Shown here one piece after another: positions 18,435 to 27,185 of a stretch of DNA of 55,885 nucleotides (position 1 is the stretch's first letter; each line of letters starts with the position of its first letter). The notes below the pieces were generated by a model, which was not told the DNA's origin, did no database searches, and saw only the letters and a list, made by a program, of their open reading frames with translations. Origin of the DNA: Candidatus Zixiibacteriota bacterium (GTDB lineage Bacteria; Zixibacteria; MSB-5A5; GN15; FEB-12); the NCBI GenBank assembly GCA_019038695.1, contig JAHOYZ010000031.1:1-55885 (forward strand), read 5' to 3'. Made by a program: the position numbers and the translations under genes.

Positions 18435-19802
18435 ATGACGCCGTTCGCCTACCTGAAGAAAACTGAGAAGCAACGCAGCAAAGACCTCTTCACATTTCTG
18501 AAATTCCCCTCCGTCTCTGCCAAGTCCGAACACAAAAAAGACGTAGCGGCGTGTGCTCGTTGGCTCAACGATCACTTGAAGGGTATTGGATTCAAATCCC
18601 GCGTCGTCAAGACAGCTGGACATCCAATAGTCTATGCCGAGTACATGGTCGACAAGAAACTTCCGACCGTGCTCTACTATGGTCACTATGATGTCCAGCC
18701 ACCAGAGCCGCTTGAGCTATGGAAATCACCGCCATTCAAACCGGAAGTCAGAGCCGGGTACATTTATGCTCGTGGTGCTACCGACGACAAAGGACAGACG
18801 TTTGCCCAGATTAAGGGTCTTGAAGCTGTGATCAAGACGACCGGGACGCTTCCCATCAACGTCAAATTCGTTGTTGAAGGAGAGGAAGAAACACACTCGG
18901 TCAACCTCCCGAAGTTTATTCGCCAGAACAAGAAGCTGCTTAAAAGCGATATCGTGGTTGTATCCGACACTGCCCAGTTCAACAAACAGCTACCGGCCGT
19001 AACTTACGGTTTGCGCGGGATTGCATCAGTTGAAGTATTCGTATATGGTCCCAATCGCGACGTACACTCTGGATCATTCGGCGGTGCCATTGCCAATCCA
19101 GTGAATATTCTTTGCTCGATGGTTGGTCAGCTCCATGACAAGAATGGTCGAGTGACTATACCTGGTTTTTACAAAAATGTGAAAGCTCTGACCAAATGGG
19201 AACGTACTCAGTTCCGCAAACTGCCCTATAAGGAAAAGGACTACAAGAAGTCGCTAGGTATCGGGGCGATTCATGGTGAAAAAGGCTACACGACTTATGA
19301 GCGTCAGTGGGCACGTCCTACTTGCGATGTCAACGGAATAACCGGCGGATATCAGGGTGAAGGTGCCAAGACGATCATACCGTCAATGGCGTCCTGCAAG
19401 ATTACGATGCGTCTGGTGCCGAACATGGACCCTAAGGACGTTTGCAACAAGATCGAGAGATTCCTGCAGAAGATCGCTCCCAAATCGGTCAGAGTCAAAG
19501 TTGACAAGCATGGCGGCGCCAAGGGTGTTGTTGTGCCTACCGATGGTCCCTGGCTGGAAGCATCAGCACGGGCTATCAAGGCCGGTTTCGGCAAAGCTCC
19601 GGTATTTATGCGTGAGGGAGGTTCGATCCCGATCGTTGTCGATTTTAAGGAAGTCCTTGGTTTGGATACCCTGCTGATCGGGTTTGGTCAGAACGATGAC
19701 AACATCCATTCACCGAACGAACGTTTCCGAATCGCCGACTTCGAGCGCGGTTGCAAGACATCGGCCGTGCTGCCGGTGGAACTCGCAAAAGTGGACAAGT
19801 AG
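18435..19802 (+). CDS. M20 family dipeptidase
   Basis: A 455-residue di-zinc peptidase of the M20 family, carnosinase/CPG2-like branch. Metal and catalytic residues are seen in YYGHYDVQPPEP (first His and catalytic Asp), ARGATDDKGQ (bridging Asp), VEGEEETHS (catalytic Glu pair) and FGQNDDNIHSPNER (last His). The dimerisation lid domain lies between. There is no signal peptide. An AGGAGG ribosome binding site (18425-18430) precedes the ATG. It probably hydrolyses dipeptides; the exact substrate is unknown. Confidence 0.94.
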   Translation: MTPFAYLKKTEKQRSKDLFTFLKFPSVSAKSEHKKDVAACARWLNDHLKGIGFKSRVVKTAGHPIVYAEYMVDKKLPTVLYYGHYDVQPPEPLELWKSPPFKPEVRAGYIYARGATDDKGQTFAQIKGLEAVIKTTGTLPINVKFVVEGEEETHSVNLPKFIRQNKKLLKSDIVVVSDTAQFNKQLPAVTYGLRGIASVEVFVYGPNRDVHSGSFGGAIANPVNILCSMVGQLHDKNGRVTIPGFYKNVKALTKWERTQFRKLPYKEKDYKKSLGIGAIHGEKGYTTYERQWARPTCDVNGITGGYQGEGAKTIIPSMASCKITMRLVPNMDPKDVCNKIERFLQKIAPKSVRVKVDKHGGAKGVVVPTDGPWLEASARAIKAGFGKAPVFMREGGSIPIVVDFKEVLGLDTLLIGFGQNDDNIHSPNERFRIADFERGCKTSAVLPVELAKVDK

Positions 19803-19804
19803 CC

Positions 19805-20584
19805 ATGGACTTGGGATTGAATGGTAAACGGGCGCTGGTTACCGGCGCCTCGGCCGGGTTGGGCAAAGCGGCCGCGACGGCTCTGGCTCAAGAGGGAGCT
19901 ATTGTTACTATTAATAGTCGCGATCAGGAAAAACTGGCACAGGCAGCCTCCTCAGTTGAAGAACAAACGGGGCAGAAGCCAGCCCTTGCGGTGGGTGATC
20001 TATCAAATCCGGAAGATGTAGCAAAAGTCATTAAGACCGCCGGTCAGGTTGATATTCTCGTATCTAATACGGGCGGTCCGCCACCGGGAGATTTCCTCGT
20101 TCATTCCGCTGAACAATGGACTGAGGCAGGGGAGTTGTTGCTGCACTCAGCGATCAATCTCACCCGTGCGGTTATCGGTCCCATGAAAGAACAGGGCTGG
20201 GGACGGTTGATCTATATTACGTCGGTGGCTGTGCTGCAGCCGGTGGACAGCTTGATATTATCAAACGCGTTTCGGGCTGGATTGACCGGGTTTTGCAAAA
20301 CAATATCAAACACCTACGCCCAGTATGGTATTACCGCCAATACCGTCTGTCCGGGATATACGGCCACTGAGCGTCTACAGCAACTTGCGGATAAATTGGC
20401 TGCCGATGCCGGATCTTCGCCTGATGATATAATGGCGGGATTTGGCGATGCAACTGCGGTCGGAAGAGTTGGCCAACCGGATGAGCTTGCCTCACTGATT
20501 GCGTTTCTCGCCGGAGACCGGGCAGCGTATATCACTGGTACTTCGATTCCGGTCGATGGTGGACTGGTCAAGAGCCTGATTTGA
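19805..20584 (+). CDS. SDR family oxidoreductase lacking the Tyr-Lys pair
   Basis: A 259-residue Rossmann-fold short-chain dehydrogenase. The cofactor loop is VTGASAGLG (12-20), followed by SNTGGPPPG (88-96). The catalytic Ser is Ser141 (YITSVAV). Thirteen residues on, where the Tyr of YxxxK should be, there is Ser154, and the Lys is Arg158 (SNAFR). This pattern is known in a subset of SDRs usually labelled 3-oxoacyl-ACP reductase, so that label should not be trusted here. The start is ATG 19805, two bases after the M20 stop; an upstream in-frame ATG at 19751 lies inside the M20 gene and adds unrelated residues. Confidence 0.9.
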   Translation: MDLGLNGKRALVTGASAGLGKAAATALAQEGAIVTINSRDQEKLAQAASSVEEQTGQKPALAVGDLSNPEDVAKVIKTAGQVDILVSNTGGPPPGDFLVHSAEQWTEAGELLLHSAINLTRAVIGPMKEQGWGRLIYITSVAVLQPVDSLILSNAFRAGLTGFCKTISNTYAQYGITANTVCPGYTATERLQQLADKLAADAGSSPDDIMAGFGDATAVGRVGQPDELASLIAFLAGDRAAYITGTSIPVDGGLVKSLI

Positions 20585-20609
20585 TTCACTGCCCCCAAAG
20601 GGAAGATCG

Positions 20610-21443
20610 ATGAAGATATTTCACCCGCGAGGAAGAGCAATCGAACTAGCTCTGAACAAGCTGAAACAGGATGGTGTTGTACACCCGGAAGCCCAGTTCA
20701 ATTACGAAGCTGAGGACGGTTTAAGGCGAGAAGTGACCTATCGTGACGACGACCTGCAATATCGGCTGGGTAGATCTCCGGCGGAAGTAGAGGTAGTAGA
20801 TACTGCCCTTGAGATGCTCATATCGATGAAGCTTGTGTCTACCGATGCCGGCTACAACAAGCAGAGCTTCGACAGCCTTAGGTTTGCAGTGAAAAAGGAA
20901 TTCAAGGGTTCGTGGACAAGCATTACGCCTGTGATGGAACGCTTGCTGTATATGCTGACTGCGGTCAAGAGACCTAAGCGACTTGTTGAGCTTGGCAGTT
21001 TCTGGGGCAATACGCTGGCCTGGTTTGCGGGTCCCTGTGTTGGACGTAACAGGGAGTACCAGGCAGAGAGAATCTATGGCATAGACATTGATATGAAAAT
21101 GACAGAACTGGCGAAAGAGAACTTCGCCCGATTGGAGAAAACTGAGTCAGTAGAGTTGATTGGCGAGGATGCCGCTGTCACATTGGAAAGAATCGACGCT
21201 CCGATAGATTTTCTGTATCTGGAAGCAAAGGATGAGAACTGCAACAGCGGTTACCTCGAGTTCCTTCAGCAGGTTTATGACAAGCTACCCGAAGGATCGT
21301 GGGTGATCGCGCACGATACGACAGCTTATGATCATCAGGATGATCTGCGAGAATACCTGGTCTGGGTGCGGGATGTACGCAATTTCTCAGAGAGCATTTC
21401 ATTCGATGTCGACCGCTTCGGCCTGGAGCTATCCATCAAGTAG
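20610..21443 (+). CDS. Class I SAM-dependent methyltransferase-like protein
   Basis: A 277-residue protein. After about 110 residues with no recognised motif it shows a SAM-binding signature (RLVELGSFWGNTLAWFAG) and an acidic second strand (YGIDIDMKMTELAKENF). FLYLEAKDENCNSGYLEF and GSWVIAHDTTAYDH follow, an arrangement typical of O-methyltransferases of the Methyltransf_24/cephalosporin-hydroxylase-like group. The substrate is unknown. A weak GGGAAG site precedes the ATG. It sits between an SDR gene and a DMT exporter gene, 11 bases from the latter. Confidence 0.8.
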   Translation: MKIFHPRGRAIELALNKLKQDGVVHPEAQFNYEAEDGLRREVTYRDDDLQYRLGRSPAEVEVVDTALEMLISMKLVSTDAGYNKQSFDSLRFAVKKEFKGSWTSITPVMERLLYMLTAVKRPKRLVELGSFWGNTLAWFAGPCVGRNREYQAERIYGIDIDMKMTELAKENFARLEKTESVELIGEDAAVTLERIDAPIDFLYLEAKDENCNSGYLEFLQQVYDKLPEGSWVIAHDTTAYDHQDDLREYLVWVRDVRNFSESISFDVDRFGLELSIK

Positions 21444-21454
21444 CTGATTACCTG

Positions 21455-22357
21455 ATGAGCAATACAGCACCAGAAAAGTCAGAGGCTACCACATCGGGCG
21501 CTCTGGTCGTTGGTGTTCTGCTAGGGCAGCAACTACTCGGAGCGCTGACGTTTCCAATTGCTAAATTCGGCCTGGACTTAATCGAACCCTTTACATTTGC
21601 CTTCTATCGCTTTGTACTGTCGTCAGTTGTATTGTTGGGTATCGTTCGATGGCGGAAGGCCGGTATTCCGATAGAGCGCAGTGATTACATCAAGATTATT
21701 GGTCTTGGGTTCTTGATTATTCCGTTTAATCAGGTTGCTTATCTGTATGGACAGAGGCTTACTGCCGCCGGGCATGGGGCATTGCTTTTTGCAACGGTGC
21801 CGATTTGGGTGTTCATCGCGGCACTGATTCATCTCAAGGAGAAGTTCGTGTTACGCCGGGCAATCGGAGTTGCCATAGGTCTGATTGGTGTTTCCGTAGT
21901 GGTATCGACTGGCGCTATTGAGTTGGGAACCGAGTATCTTCTGGGAGATCTCATTATCCTCGGAGCGGTGATTGCCTGGGCATACTATTCCGTATGGGGG
22001 AAGCCACTGGTGGAAAAATACGGCGCTCTTCGTGTTACAGCTTATGCTTTGGCCTCCGGGTCGGCTCTGTATTTTCCATTTGGGCTGTATCGGGCAACTA
22101 TCTTCGACTACACTGCAGTATCGATCGGGGCCTGGCTGTCGGTAGTGTACGTGGCCCTGGGTGTATCAGTAGCGGCGTATGTGATGTGGTACTGGGTTTT
22201 GGCGAGGAGAGAGGCTTCAAGTGTCGCGGTTTATCACAATATCCAACCGGTGATTGCTGCGGTGGTAGCTTACGTCTTTCTGGCCGAACCGATCGGCTGG
22301 CCATTCGTAATTGGCGGTGTGGTTGTTCTAGCCGGTGTCGTTATTACTGAGTCTTAG
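21455..22357 (+). CDS. DMT superfamily (EamA) transporter
   Basis: A 300-residue membrane protein with ten predicted spans arranged as two EamA repeats. Typical blocks are PIAKFGLDLIEPFTFAFYRF in the first repeat and VYHNIQPVIAAVVAYVFLAEPIGW in the second. Members export or import small metabolites; the substrate is not predictable. It starts 11 bases after the methyltransferase stop and likely shares its transcript. Confidence 0.92.
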   Translation: MSNTAPEKSEATTSGALVVGVLLGQQLLGALTFPIAKFGLDLIEPFTFAFYRFVLSSVVLLGIVRWRKAGIPIERSDYIKIIGLGFLIIPFNQVAYLYGQRLTAAGHGALLFATVPIWVFIAALIHLKEKFVLRRAIGVAIGLIGVSVVVSTGAIELGTEYLLGDLIILGAVIAWAYYSVWGKPLVEKYGALRVTAYALASGSALYFPFGLYRATIFDYTAVSIGAWLSVVYVALGVSVAAYVMWYWVLARREASSVAVYHNIQPVIAAVVAYVFLAEPIGWPFVIGGVVVLAGVVITES

Positions 22358-22410
22358 CGAGTATCTCCCATTCCGGTGAGTAGCTTTTTCAGCATGATAC
22401 AGTGCAGTAA

Positions 22411-22440
22411 ACGTGGGCAGGCGATTACGCCCGCCCACGT
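22411..22440 (-). terminator. Hairpin terminator for the M29 aminopeptidase
   Basis: Thirteen-base arms (22411-22423 and 22428-22440) around a four-base loop. Read on the minus strand the single odd pair is a G-U wobble, while on the plus strand it is an A-C mismatch, so the stem is better as minus-strand RNA. It is followed there by TTTACTG. It lies 26 bases past the minus-strand stop. Confidence 0.65.
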
Positions 22441-22466
22441 GTGAGCTTGTGACTATTTCTTCAAAC

Positions 22467-23603
22467 TCAAAATGCGTCTGATTTCAGATTCGCCGCAGAG
22501 AAATCCTGCTCCATTTTATCGTCGGTGAACACGCCGTCTTTACGGATCAGTTTGTCGTCAAAGAAAATCTCGCCACCGCCATAGTCTTTGCGTTGAATGA
22601 GAACCAGGTCCCAATGGATAGTCGACTGGTTGCCATTGGGAGCTTCATCGTAACACTGGCCGGGGGTTAGATGGAACGAACCGGCGATCTTCTCATCAAA
22701 GAGCGTGTCTTTCATTGGATGCAAGATGAACGGATTGACACCGATAGCGAATTCGCCGATGAAACGGGCGCCCTCATCGGTATCGAGAATCTCATTGAGC
22801 TTTTTGTCGTCGCCGTCACAAGTGGCCTTGACGATCTTGCCGTTCTCGAAAGTGAACGAAATCCCAGTATACACGTTGCCCTGATATAGCGACGGGGTAT
22901 TATAAGTAATAGTACCATTGATGGAATCCCGCACCGGGGCAGTATAAACTTCACCGTCAGGGATATTCCGAAGACCGTCACATTTGACAATCGGGATATC
23001 TTTGATCGAGAGAGTCAGGTCGGTACCGGGTCCTTTGATATGAACTTTGTCGGTCGCTTCCATCAGGGCCAGCAGGTCATCCTGTGCCCTTGACATTTTG
23101 GGATAGTCAGCGCAGCAGACTTCGAAATAGAAATCCTCGAACGCTTCCTGGGATGTCTCGGCCAATTGCGCCATCGCGTTGTTGGGATAGCGAAGAACAA
23201 CCCAACGGGTGCGCTTAACTCGTTCTTCCAGATGGACAGGTTTATAGAAGATGTGGTTCTGCTTCTCCAGTTGCTTGATCGGGATGTCGGCCATATCAAA
23301 AGGATTGTCCGATCCGCGCAAACCGATGTAGGCGTCAGCGCGTTTCATTAATTCCAGATGCAAGGCCGCCTGGGTTTCGAACTGATCATCATTGGCATGA
23401 CGAATCCATTGGCGCAAGAGCGATTCGTCATTGTAGAACCAGAATGGAATTGCGCCTTTCTCGGTGGCTAGACGAATGATCTGCTTGCCTAATTCAAGCG
23501 TTTGCTTGCCCTTGATTTCCAAGTAGAGGATTTCATCTTTCTGTAGCTTGACCGAGTAGTCGATCAATTGGCGGGCGAGAATCTCGTTACGTCTATCTTT
23601 CAT
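22467..23603 (-). CDS. M29 family aminopeptidase
   Basis: A 378-residue metallo-aminopeptidase of the M29 (aminopeptidase T/AmpS) family, acting in the cytoplasm on peptide N-termini. Family blocks include GTDLTLSIKDIP, IPDGEVYTAPVRDSINGTI, IGEFAIGVNPF and STIHWDLVLIQ, carrying the Glu, His and Asp metal ligands. The start is ATG 23603, preceded by AAAAGGACAC with AAGGA at good spacing; an open frame continues 25 codons upstream but adds residues unlike the family. It is alone on this strand. Confidence 0.93.
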   Translation of the reverse strand: MKDRRNEILARQLIDYSVKLQKDEILYLEIKGKQTLELGKQIIRLATEKGAIPFWFYNDESLLRQWIRHANDDQFETQAALHLELMKRADAYIGLRGSDNPFDMADIPIKQLEKQNHIFYKPVHLEERVKRTRWVVLRYPNNAMAQLAETSQEAFEDFYFEVCCADYPKMSRAQDDLLALMEATDKVHIKGPGTDLTLSIKDIPIVKCDGLRNIPDGEVYTAPVRDSINGTITYNTPSLYQGNVYTGISFTFENGKIVKATCDGDDKKLNEILDTDEGARFIGEFAIGVNPFILHPMKDTLFDEKIAGSFHLTPGQCYDEAPNGNQSTIHWDLVLIQRKDYGGGEIFFDDKLIRKDGVFTDDKMEQDFSAANLKSDAF

Positions 23604-23898
23604 GATGTGTCCTTTTCGGCTTAAGGTCTTATTTGTTTTGGGCCGAAGATACAACATTTCGATATCATTGGCAACCATCCAAGTCGGTGTCGTATGAAAG
23701 TTACACGCTTGGAAGGAGTTAGCGTTTCACTATGAAACGGCCCATCAATTCGTGGAATACCGAGTTTCGACAAGTTCAATAAAAGGACTAAAGGGTTTAC
23801 ACTATGCACCGACATTTTTGGTAATAGGTGGGCTTATGCATGATTCAGAGGTCTCGTGCTATATTGAAGAAAAGAAATCTGCTATAGAGGGAGTTACC

Positions 23899-24399
23899 AT
23901 GGGAACAAGTATTTCTGCAGAACCTGGTCAGTCACTGGGAACGAAGGATTCCGGAGAACTGCTACAGATGGTTTCGTTCAAGATTGCTTCCGAGGAGTTT
24001 GGTGTCGATATCCTGAAGGTACAGGAAATCAACAGAATGGTCGAGATTACGAAAGTTCCACAGGCTCCACACTATGTTGAGGGAGTTATTAACTTGCGTG
24101 GTAAGGTGATTCCGATTGTTGATTTACGTAAGCGATTTGGTCTTCCTGACAAAGAATACGATAAAGATACACGGATCGTAGTCGTGGATATTAGCAGCAA
24201 CATTATGGGTATGGTCGTTGATTCCGTAGCTGAAGTGCTCCGTCTGCCGGCCGATACAATCGAACCAGCTCCGGAAATTGCCGCCGGTGTGAATTCTGAG
24301 TATATCAAGGGAGTCGCCAAGTTGGAGAATCGTCTTCTGATATTCCTTGATCTCTCAAAAGTAATTGATATGTCAGAACTTGCTGGTATGGACGCCTGA
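23899..24399 (+). CDS. cheW: Chemotaxis coupling protein CheW
   Basis: A 166-residue protein. CheW links chemoreceptors to the CheA kinase. After a Ser/Gly/Glu leader the core reads LLQMVSFKIASEEFGVDILKVQEINR, followed by EGVINLRGKVIPIVDLRKRFG and LENRLLIFLDLSKVI, all characteristic. The start is ATG 23899, with AGAGGGAG just upstream; longer in-frame starts lack such a site. No cheA, receptor or flagellar gene is in the window, so it stands alone. A perfect terminator follows. Confidence 0.94.
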   Translation: MGTSISAEPGQSLGTKDSGELLQMVSFKIASEEFGVDILKVQEINRMVEITKVPQAPHYVEGVINLRGKVIPIVDLRKRFGLPDKEYDKDTRIVVVDISSNIMGMVVDSVAEVLRLPADTIEPAPEIAAGVNSEYIKGVAKLENRLLIFLDLSKVIDMSELAGMDA

Positions 24400-24431
24400 G
24401 CTACACGGATGTAAATTGGGTTTGTGAGTGA

Positions 24432-24455
24432 GGCCGGTCAGATGACCGGCCTTTT
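24432..24455 (+). terminator. Rho-independent terminator after cheW
   Basis: GGCCGGTC (24432-24439) and GACCGGCC (24444-24451) form a perfect eight-pair stem with loop AGAT, followed by TTTTATT. Confidence 0.9.
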
Positions 24456-24461
24456 ATTATG

Positions 24462-25190
24462 TCATTTCCGATCTTCGTTAACCCCCTTGCCGGTCATCGG
24501 AACAAAGCGCACCGGGGTAATCTTGGTTTTCTTGAGCTGGCCATTTTCCTTTTCCAGTAGCACCAGTTCCTGCCAATTCACCCCAACCGGGAGAATCATG
24601 CGACCGCCCTCGGCCAACTGCTCAACCAGCGGAGAGGGAATCTCCGGCGGCGCACAAGTGACAATAATGGCGTCGAACGGCTCTTTCTCGGGCCATCCCC
24701 GGTAACCGTCACCACATCGGACTACGATATTGGTGTAGCCAAGACTGTCCAGTAGTTTCGCCGCGCGCGTGGCCAACGGTTCTACAATTTCGATAGTGTA
24801 GACGGTATCAACCAGTTCCGCGAGAATCGCAGCCTGGTAACCGGAGCCGGTGCCTATTTCAAGAACACGATCAAGGCTGTCCAGCTCAAGCAGGTTGGTC
24901 ATAAGGGCAACGATGTAGGGCTGTGAGATTGTCTGACCGTCACCGATCGGCAACGGATGGTCGTTGTAAGCCAGGGTCTGATGACCTTTCGGCACAAAGA
25001 GATGCCTTGGCACACGACGCATGACCTCCAACAGCAGGGAATCGGAAATGTCTCTGGACTCAATCTGGGTCGATACCATAAGCTTCCTGGCTGGAACATC
25101 CCAGTTGAGATCGTTGGGGTTCCCCTTGTTTGTGTCGTCGCCAGAGGTTGTCGAGAGAAAGAAAACCAATAGTCCGATAATAACGCGCAT
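24462..25190 (-). CDS. pcm: Exported protein-L-isoaspartate O-methyltransferase
   Basis: A 242-residue enzyme that methylates isoaspartyl residues so that damaged proteins can be repaired. The PIMT marks are TISQPYIVALM (87-97) and the SAM motif VLEIGTGSGYQAA (109-121), with TCAPPEIPSPLVEQL further on. Unlike most PIMTs it opens with MRVIIGLLVFFLSTTSG, a likely signal peptide, so it probably works in the periplasm. The start is ATG 25190, with GAGGG seven bases upstream; an ATG at 25202 is also in frame and would keep the signal peptide. It converges on cheW. Confidence 0.93.
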   Translation of the reverse strand: MRVIIGLLVFFLSTTSGDDTNKGNPNDLNWDVPARKLMVSTQIESRDISDSLLLEVMRRVPRHLFVPKGHQTLAYNDHPLPIGDGQTISQPYIVALMTNLLELDSLDRVLEIGTGSGYQAAILAELVDTVYTIEIVEPLATRAAKLLDSLGYTNIVVRCGDGYRGWPEKEPFDAIIVTCAPPEIPSPLVEQLAEGGRMILPVGVNWQELVLLEKENGQLKKTKITPVRFVPMTGKGVNEDRK

Positions 25191-25532
25191 GATAACCCTC
25201 ATTGATTCGACTGATAATCCGCCCACTATTGACATATAGCAGGGCGAGACATATCTTCGAGACGATTTTATGTTCCAAGATGTCAATTTATCAGGAGCGG
25301 GTCAATCGAAATACCTAAATGCGAGTGGCCTGTCTACTGAAACCAAATGGTGCCAAGATCGAACAAAAAGAAGATATATCCGGACCGCCACAACTGGAGG
25401 TGTTGTATACGAACATCGGCTGTGGTCACCCTATCTACTCTAGCCATTTTTTTAGTTAGAATATCCTCTCGGGAAGTGTAGTATTAACTTGGAACGGTAA
25501 TATTGAAATGCTGGTATGGGAAATAGTTGTAT
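25191..25532. other. Intergenic region between two divergent genes
   Basis: About 340 bases between the exported PIMT (minus) and the FHA phosphatase (plus). It should hold both promoters. On the plus strand TTAGAA, 17 bases, TAGTAT (about 25457-25485) is the best match and is weak. I see no RNA gene, repeat or small coding frame. Confidence 0.4.
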
Positions 25533-27185
25533 ATGCTGAAACTTATTGGTAGTGATGGTCGCAAATTGTATTCTTGGGAATTGGAACCGGGAGAGTATTT
25601 GGTGGGACGAACTCCGGAGTTTGATTACTACATATCTGATCGGACCATTTCCAGAAAACATGCCAGGATTACTGTGAGTTCAAGTGGCGATAGTGTCGAG
25701 CTTGAAGACCTTGGCAGTCACAATGGAACTGCCGTAAATGGAGCCAGAGTCGTCGAGCCGGTGAAACTCAAAATTGGGGATACAGTACTCTTCGGTCAGG
25801 TAGAGTTCCGTGTGTCTGGAAAGGGCGAACCGACCGCAACCGCTGTCGGACCGACCACCAAACTGGCCGAGTACGAACCGGAGAAATCGGTTTTCCTGGA
25901 CATTGCCGAAGCTCTCAAGCCTTTGCCATCTAAGATATCTGAGAAGCCGGAGGTTCTGCCTACACTTTTAGAAATGGCTCGAATGCTTGTGTTGCCGGAA
26001 CCACGTGAAATCATGTTACAAAAATCCCTACAACTGGTCTCCAAGGTGATTGACTCGGAACGTCTGGCTATTTTATTTCTGCAGCCTGATAGTGATGAAG
26101 TTTACACAGGAGCTGCTCATCTTACGAGCGGCAAGGACCTCGGACAGTTTCGTCTCTCGCGTACGATCATCAATGAGATTCTCGCCAATCCACAGGTCAT
26201 TCTCATTGGTGATCCAAAACATGACCCGCGCTTTGCTGAGCAGCACTCAATTATTATGTCCGATATGACCTCGGCTATGGCCGTGCCACTCCTCGACGAG
26301 GACAAAGTTCACGGTATTTTGTACGCTGATACGTCCAATCCGATCCATCATTATGACGACGAGTCTATGCGATTGCTGGCTACCTTTGGCCACCTCATCG
26401 GGTCCCGACTTCAGAATTACCAGTTGCTTGAAGAACGCCAAGAAAGGGAGGTGCTCGACGCCGAGCTCAGGCGTGCATCAAATATCCAGAAGACCCTGGT
26501 TCCGCAATCGGTGCCGGACATCGCCGGTTACACCGTGCACGCTTTTCAGGAACAGTGTCGGGCCGTCGGTGGTGACCTTTATGATCTCATTGTTCTGCCA
26601 AATGGTGAACTGCTGTTTATGGTTGCGGATGTGAGCGGCAAAGGAATGGGGGCCGCCTTGTTGATGTCCAATATTCTTGCTTCGTTTCGCATTCTCTATG
26701 ATCAGCCCGAATTTGATCTGTGTCGAGCAGTCAAGTTGGTATCAAATCAGTTGCGCAAACATAGTGCGTCGGAGGATTTCGCTACGCTATTCGTCGGATT
26801 GTTGAATCCGGTGAAGAACGAAGTCCGCTACGTCAATGCCGGACACAATCCTCCTATGTTGATTCGCTCTGATGGAAGTATGGAATTGCTTGATGCCACT
26901 GGGATTATAATAGGAATTATGGATTCTGTTGAATGGACCGAACAGAAGACAACCATGGACGAAAGTGACTTCATCGTGGTTTTCACCGATGGGGTCACGG
27001 AAGCGGAATGCGGCGACGAACAGTATGGGGAAGGGTGCCTTGAGGACAGTTTACACGCAAGTCGACATCTTTCTGCCGTAGAAATTGGGGATAGATTGAT
27101 TGAGGACGTTTTGTCCTTTATAAAGGATACACCTCGGTGCGATGATATCACGTTGACAATTGTGCAAAGGAACAAGTCATGTTAG
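25533..27185 (+). CDS. FHA-GAF-PP2C type (SpoIIE-like) protein phosphatase
   Basis: A 550-residue cytoplasmic signalling protein. It has an FHA domain (about residues 20-90: VGRTPEF, RTISRKHARI, GSHNGTAVNG), which reads phosphothreonine. A GAF-like sensor region follows (about 140-300), then a SpoIIE/PP2C phosphatase domain (about 340-550) with GGDLYDL, VADVSGKGMGAALLMS, NAGHNPP and VFTDGVTEA, which carry the metal-binding Asp residues. The start could also be TTG 25527; ATG 25533 is chosen because the FHA fold begins right after it. It overlaps the following Ser/Thr kinase gene by seven bases, so kinase and phosphatase are translationally linked and probably act on each other or on shared targets. 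Confidence 0.92.
   Translation: MLKLIGSDGRKLYSWELEPGEYLVGRTPEFDYYISDRTISRKHARITVSSSGDSVELEDLGSHNGTAVNGARVVEPVKLKIGDTVLFGQVEFRVSGKGEPTATAVGPTTKLAEYEPEKSVFLDIAEALKPLPSKISEKPEVLPTLLEMARMLVLPEPREIMLQKSLQLVSKVIDSERLAILFLQPDSDEVYTGAAHLTSGKDLGQFRLSRTIINEILANPQVILIGDPKHDPRFAEQHSIIMSDMTSAMAVPLLDEDKVHGILYADTSNPIHHYDDESMRLLATFGHLIGSRLQNYQLLEERQEREVLDAELRRASNIQKTLVPQSVPDIAGYTVHAFQEQCRAVGGDLYDLIVLPNGELLFMVADVSGKGMGAALLMSNILASFRILYDQPEFDLCRAVKLVSNQLRKHSASEDFATLFVGLLNPVKNEVRYVNAGHNPPMLIRSDGSMELLDATGIIIGIMDSVEWTEQKTTMDESDFIVVFTDGVTEAECGDEQYGEGCLEDSLHASRHLSAVEIGDRLIEDVLSFIKDTPRCDDITLTIVQRNKSC

Noticed and set aside
23899-24399. Chemotaxis operon
   Set aside because: Only cheW is present; it has its own terminator, and no cheA, receptor or motility gene is nearby.
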